Shown: one piece after another, positions 7,653 through 9,301 of the stretch | How positions within the stretch are numbered: position 1 is the first letter of the stretch | How the letters are laid out: every line of letters begins with the position of its first letter | NCBI GenBank assembly: GCA_035560935.1 | Contig: DATMYQ010000211.1 | Coordinates: 1-9,301, forward strand | Direction of reading: 5' to 3' | DNA from: DATMYQ01 sp035560935 | Lineage (GTDB): Bacteria; Bacillota; Negativicutes; Sporomusales; Sporomusaceae | DNA length: 9,301 nt | Program-made: the position numbers and the translations under genes | The notes under the pieces: generated by a model | Seen by the model: the letters and a program-made list of their open reading frames with translations, nothing else | What the model was told of the DNA's origin: nothing | Database searches by the model: none

Positions 7653-7668
7653 CCTTGACCGTTCAAGG
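7653..7668. promoter_or_regulatory. Palindrome upstream of the -35, possible regulator site
   Basis: CCTTGA and TCAAGG form a perfect 6-bp inverted repeat around a 4-base centre, ending one base before the -35 hexamer. The position suits a regulator that contacts RNA polymerase or overlaps its binding. No regulator gene is adjacent, so the binder is unknown. Confidence 0.4.
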
Positions 7669-7677
7669 GCCGCTTCG

Positions 7678-7725
7678 AAAAAAGCAAGAGATCCGACGCC
7701 GTTCCGCATCGAATCTCCCGTTTGC
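7678..7725 (-). terminator. Intrinsic terminator of gdhA
   Basis: On the minus strand the arms at 7706-7717 and 7688-7699 pair over 12 base pairs, including two G-U pairs, with a 6-base loop. They are extended by GCAA/TTGC across a 4-base bulge. A run of six T follows (7683-7678). It lies about 50 bases after the gdhA stop and separates gdhA from the flavoprotein promoter. Confidence 0.87.
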
Positions 7726-7773
7726 TCCTTATTTAAAAAACACTGGATTTAAAACCCGCCAGGTATCGGATAG

Positions 7774-9126
7774 TTACACCAAGCCTTGCGCTTTCATCGC
7801 TTCGGCGACTTTGACAAAACCGGCGACGTTCGCCCCAACCACCAGATCGTCCTTATGTCCGTATTCCTCCGCCGCTTTACTGGCGTTTTTATAGATATTA
7901 ACCATGATGGTTTTCAGTTTGGCGTCCACTTCTTCAAAAGTCCAGGCCAGCCGCATACTGTTTTGCGACATTTCCAGCGCCGAGGTGGCTACGCCGCCGG
8001 CATTGGCAGCCTTGGCCGGTCCAAATAATACGCCGTTGTCCTGGAATACCTTGGTTCCTTCCAGGGTGGTCGGCATATTGGCGCCTTCACCCACCGCCTT
8101 GCAGCCGTTTTTCACCAGGATAGCCGCAGCTTTTTCGTCAATCTCATTCTGGGTTGCGCATGGCAGTGCAATATCGCATTTAACCGTCCAGATGCCCTCA
8201 CAGCCCACATGATATTGAGCCGCAGGATGCAGCTTCACATATTCCGACAGCCGCTTCCGCTCGATTTCCTTCAGTTTTTTCACCGTGGCCAGATTAATGC
8301 CGGCCGGATCGTAAATATAACCATTGGAGTCGCTCATGGCAACCACTTTGCCGCCCAGCTCCGTCACTTTCTCATTGGCGTAGATCGCCACGTTGCCGGA
8401 TCCCGATACCACCACCGTCTGGCCGCTGAACGACATTCCCTTGGCCTTCAGCATTTCATCCACAAAGTAGACCAGTCCATAACCGGTAGCCTGCGTCCGG
8501 GTCAAGCTGCCGCCGTACGTCAGTCCTTTTCCTGTCAGCACACCCGCTTCATAGGCATTTTTTATCCGTTTGTACTGACCGAACATATAACCGATTTCCC
8601 GGCCGCCTACGCCGATGTCGCCGGCGGGAACATCACAATCCTGGCTGATATGCCGGGCTAATTCCGTCATAAAACTTTGGCAAAAACGCATTACTTCCCC
8701 GTCTGACTTCCCTTTCGGGTCGAAATCAGAACCGCCTTTGCCGCCGCCAATGGGTAAACCCGTCAAAGAGTTTTTCAAAATCTGCTCGAAGCCCAAAAAT
8801 TTGATAATCCCCACATATACCGACGGATGGAAACGGATGCCGCCCTTGTAGGGTCCGATAGCGCTGTTGAACTGCACGCGAAAGCCTCTGTTGACTTGGA
8901 CCTTTCCATTATCGTCAACCCACGGAACCCGGAATATAATCTGACGTTCAGGCTCCACAAACCGCTCCACAATTCCCAGCTCAATGTATTCCGGATGTTT
9001 TTCCAGCACCGGAACCAAAGACTCCAGAACTTCCTTTACAGCTTGATGAAACTCCGGTTCGTTGGCATTTCTTTCCACAACACGTTGATAGAGTTCGTTA
9101 CAGTACTGTTTTGCGTTTACAGACAT
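7774..9126 (-). CDS. gdhA: NADP-type glutamate dehydrogenase
   Basis: A cytoplasmic hexameric glutamate dehydrogenase that interconverts glutamate with 2-oxoglutarate and ammonia. The 450-residue length matches the small bacterial class (E. coli type). The substrate and catalytic residues are in place: K94 in GPYKGGIRFHPSV, K118, catalytic K130 in LPIGGGKGGSDFDPKG, and D170 in CDVPAGDIGVGGREIGYM. The Rossmann loop is VVSGSGNVAIYA (about 239-250). The C-terminal VATSALEMSQNS block is present. NADP(H) preference is inferred from similarity to this class and not proven by a single residue. GGGAGG (9135-9140) is 8 bases before ATG 9126. An in-frame ATG at 9243 has no ribosome binding site, so the 39-residue extension is rejected. 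The gene is monocistronic, with a terminator at 7678-7725 and an unusual leader upstream (9144-9299). Confidence 0.96.
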   Translation of the reverse strand: MSVNAKQYCNELYQRVVERNANEPEFHQAVKEVLESLVPVLEKHPEYIELGIVERFVEPERQIIFRVPWVDDNGKVQVNRGFRVQFNSAIGPYKGGIRFHPSVYVGIIKFLGFEQILKNSLTGLPIGGGKGGSDFDPKGKSDGEVMRFCQSFMTELARHISQDCDVPAGDIGVGGREIGYMFGQYKRIKNAYEAGVLTGKGLTYGGSLTRTQATGYGLVYFVDEMLKAKGMSFSGQTVVVSGSGNVAIYANEKVTELGGKVVAMSDSNGYIYDPAGINLATVKKLKEIERKRLSEYVKLHPAAQYHVGCEGIWTVKCDIALPCATQNEIDEKAAAILVKNGCKAVGEGANMPTTLEGTKVFQDNGVLFGPAKAANAGGVATSALEMSQNSMRLAWTFEEVDAKLKTIMVNIYKNASKAAEEYGHKDDLVVGANVAGFVKVAEAMKAQGLV

Positions 9127-9134
9127 TACGAAAA

Positions 9135-9140
9135 CCTCCC
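9135..9140 (-). promoter_or_regulatory. Ribosome binding site deciding the gdhA start
   Basis: GGGAGG on the minus strand lies 8 bases upstream of ATG 9126. The in-frame ATG at 9243 has no purine-rich site in front of it. Confidence 0.8.
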
Positions 9141-9143
9141 TAA

Positions 9144-9299
9144 AATAAATAGTGTTGCCATAGATCCGGGCTGTCTCTCTCACCCGCTTTCCGGCTGATC
9201 GTTCTCGCCCCTTAGCCATCACCGCATCACTGGATTTTATCATAATGTTGATTTCAAAAGAGTTCAGCCAGTCTCCCTTGCATGCCGGATCTATTTATT
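9144..9299 (-). ncRNA. Candidate structured leader of gdhA, unclassified
   Basis: In minus-strand order, the 15 bases at 9299-9285 can pair with two blocks near the gdhA ribosome binding site: CCGGATCTAT (9169-9160, ten perfect pairs) and CTATTTATT (9152-9144, nine pairs), which are separated by a short insert. Inside this outer stem, CTGGCTGA (9271-9264) pairs with TCAGCCGG (9198-9191) over 8 pairs with one G-U. CCCGG near 9170-9166 could alternatively pair locally with CGGG at 9186-9183. I do not recognise a known riboswitch; the T-box core and the lysine and glycine riboswitch cores are absent. The promoter may be at the window edge, where ACAAT (9301-9297) could be the end of a TACAAT -10. 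The alternative is internal, at TATGAT (9244-9239), in which case the 5' arm would not be transcribed and the repeat would act as DNA. Confidence 0.35.
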
Positions 9300-9301
9300 G
9301 T

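Noticed and set aside
9127..9243. In-frame 39-residue N-terminal extension of gdhA from ATG 9243
   Set aside because: No ribosome binding site precedes it, the extension is not typical of the family, and GGGAGG at 9135-9140 points clearly to ATG 9126.
9127..9301. Known riboswitch or T-box upstream of gdhA
   Set aside because: The conserved cores of T-box, lysine, glycine, cobalamin and glutamine elements were looked for by eye and not found. Only the unclassified stems remain.

Overview
All seven recognisable genes lie on the minus strand, so they are transcribed from high to low coordinates. They look like ordinary chromosomal metabolism of an anaerobic Firmicute. The gene set is NADP-type glutamate dehydrogenase, an iron-sulfur flavoprotein, a lactate permease with its GntR regulator, and an oligoendopeptidase F. 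The moderate GC content, strong AGGAGG-type ribosome binding sites and an M3 peptidase with an export signal suggest a diderm Firmicute of the Negativicutes, perhaps Sporomusaceae. That placement is inference from style and gene content, not a database match. No mobile element, CRISPR array, tRNA or rRNA was seen.

Layout in transcription order: (1) 9301-7774: a structured-looking leader with a long-range inverted repeat, then gdhA, ended by a good intrinsic terminator at 7678-7725. (2) 7651-2628: a promoter (-35/-10 at 7651-7622) with an inverted repeat just upstream, then five closely spaced genes: an Isf-like FMN/Fe-S flavoprotein, an Fsr-like MFS exporter, a PHP-domain (histidinol-phosphatase-like) phosphoesterase, a DUF1294 membrane protein and pepF. 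The unit ends at a 17-bp-stem terminator at 2636-2686. (3) 2612-26: an extended -10 promoter overlapped by a perfect 7-9-7 inverted repeat, then lldR (FadR/FCD-type GntR regulator) and lldP (L-lactate permease), probably one autoregulated lactate-uptake unit.

Three start codons should be moved inward from the longest reading frame on ribosome-binding-site evidence: lldP to ATG 1681, lldR to ATG 2528 and the PHP protein to GTG 5763. gdhA is likewise placed at ATG 9126, not at the far upstream ATG 9243.

No convincing new multi-gene system is present. The observations most worth following are non-coding: the gdhA leader fold, the probable LldR operator over the lldR start site, and the palindrome upstream of the flavoprotein promoter. 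The next most notable is the apparent export signal on PepF.
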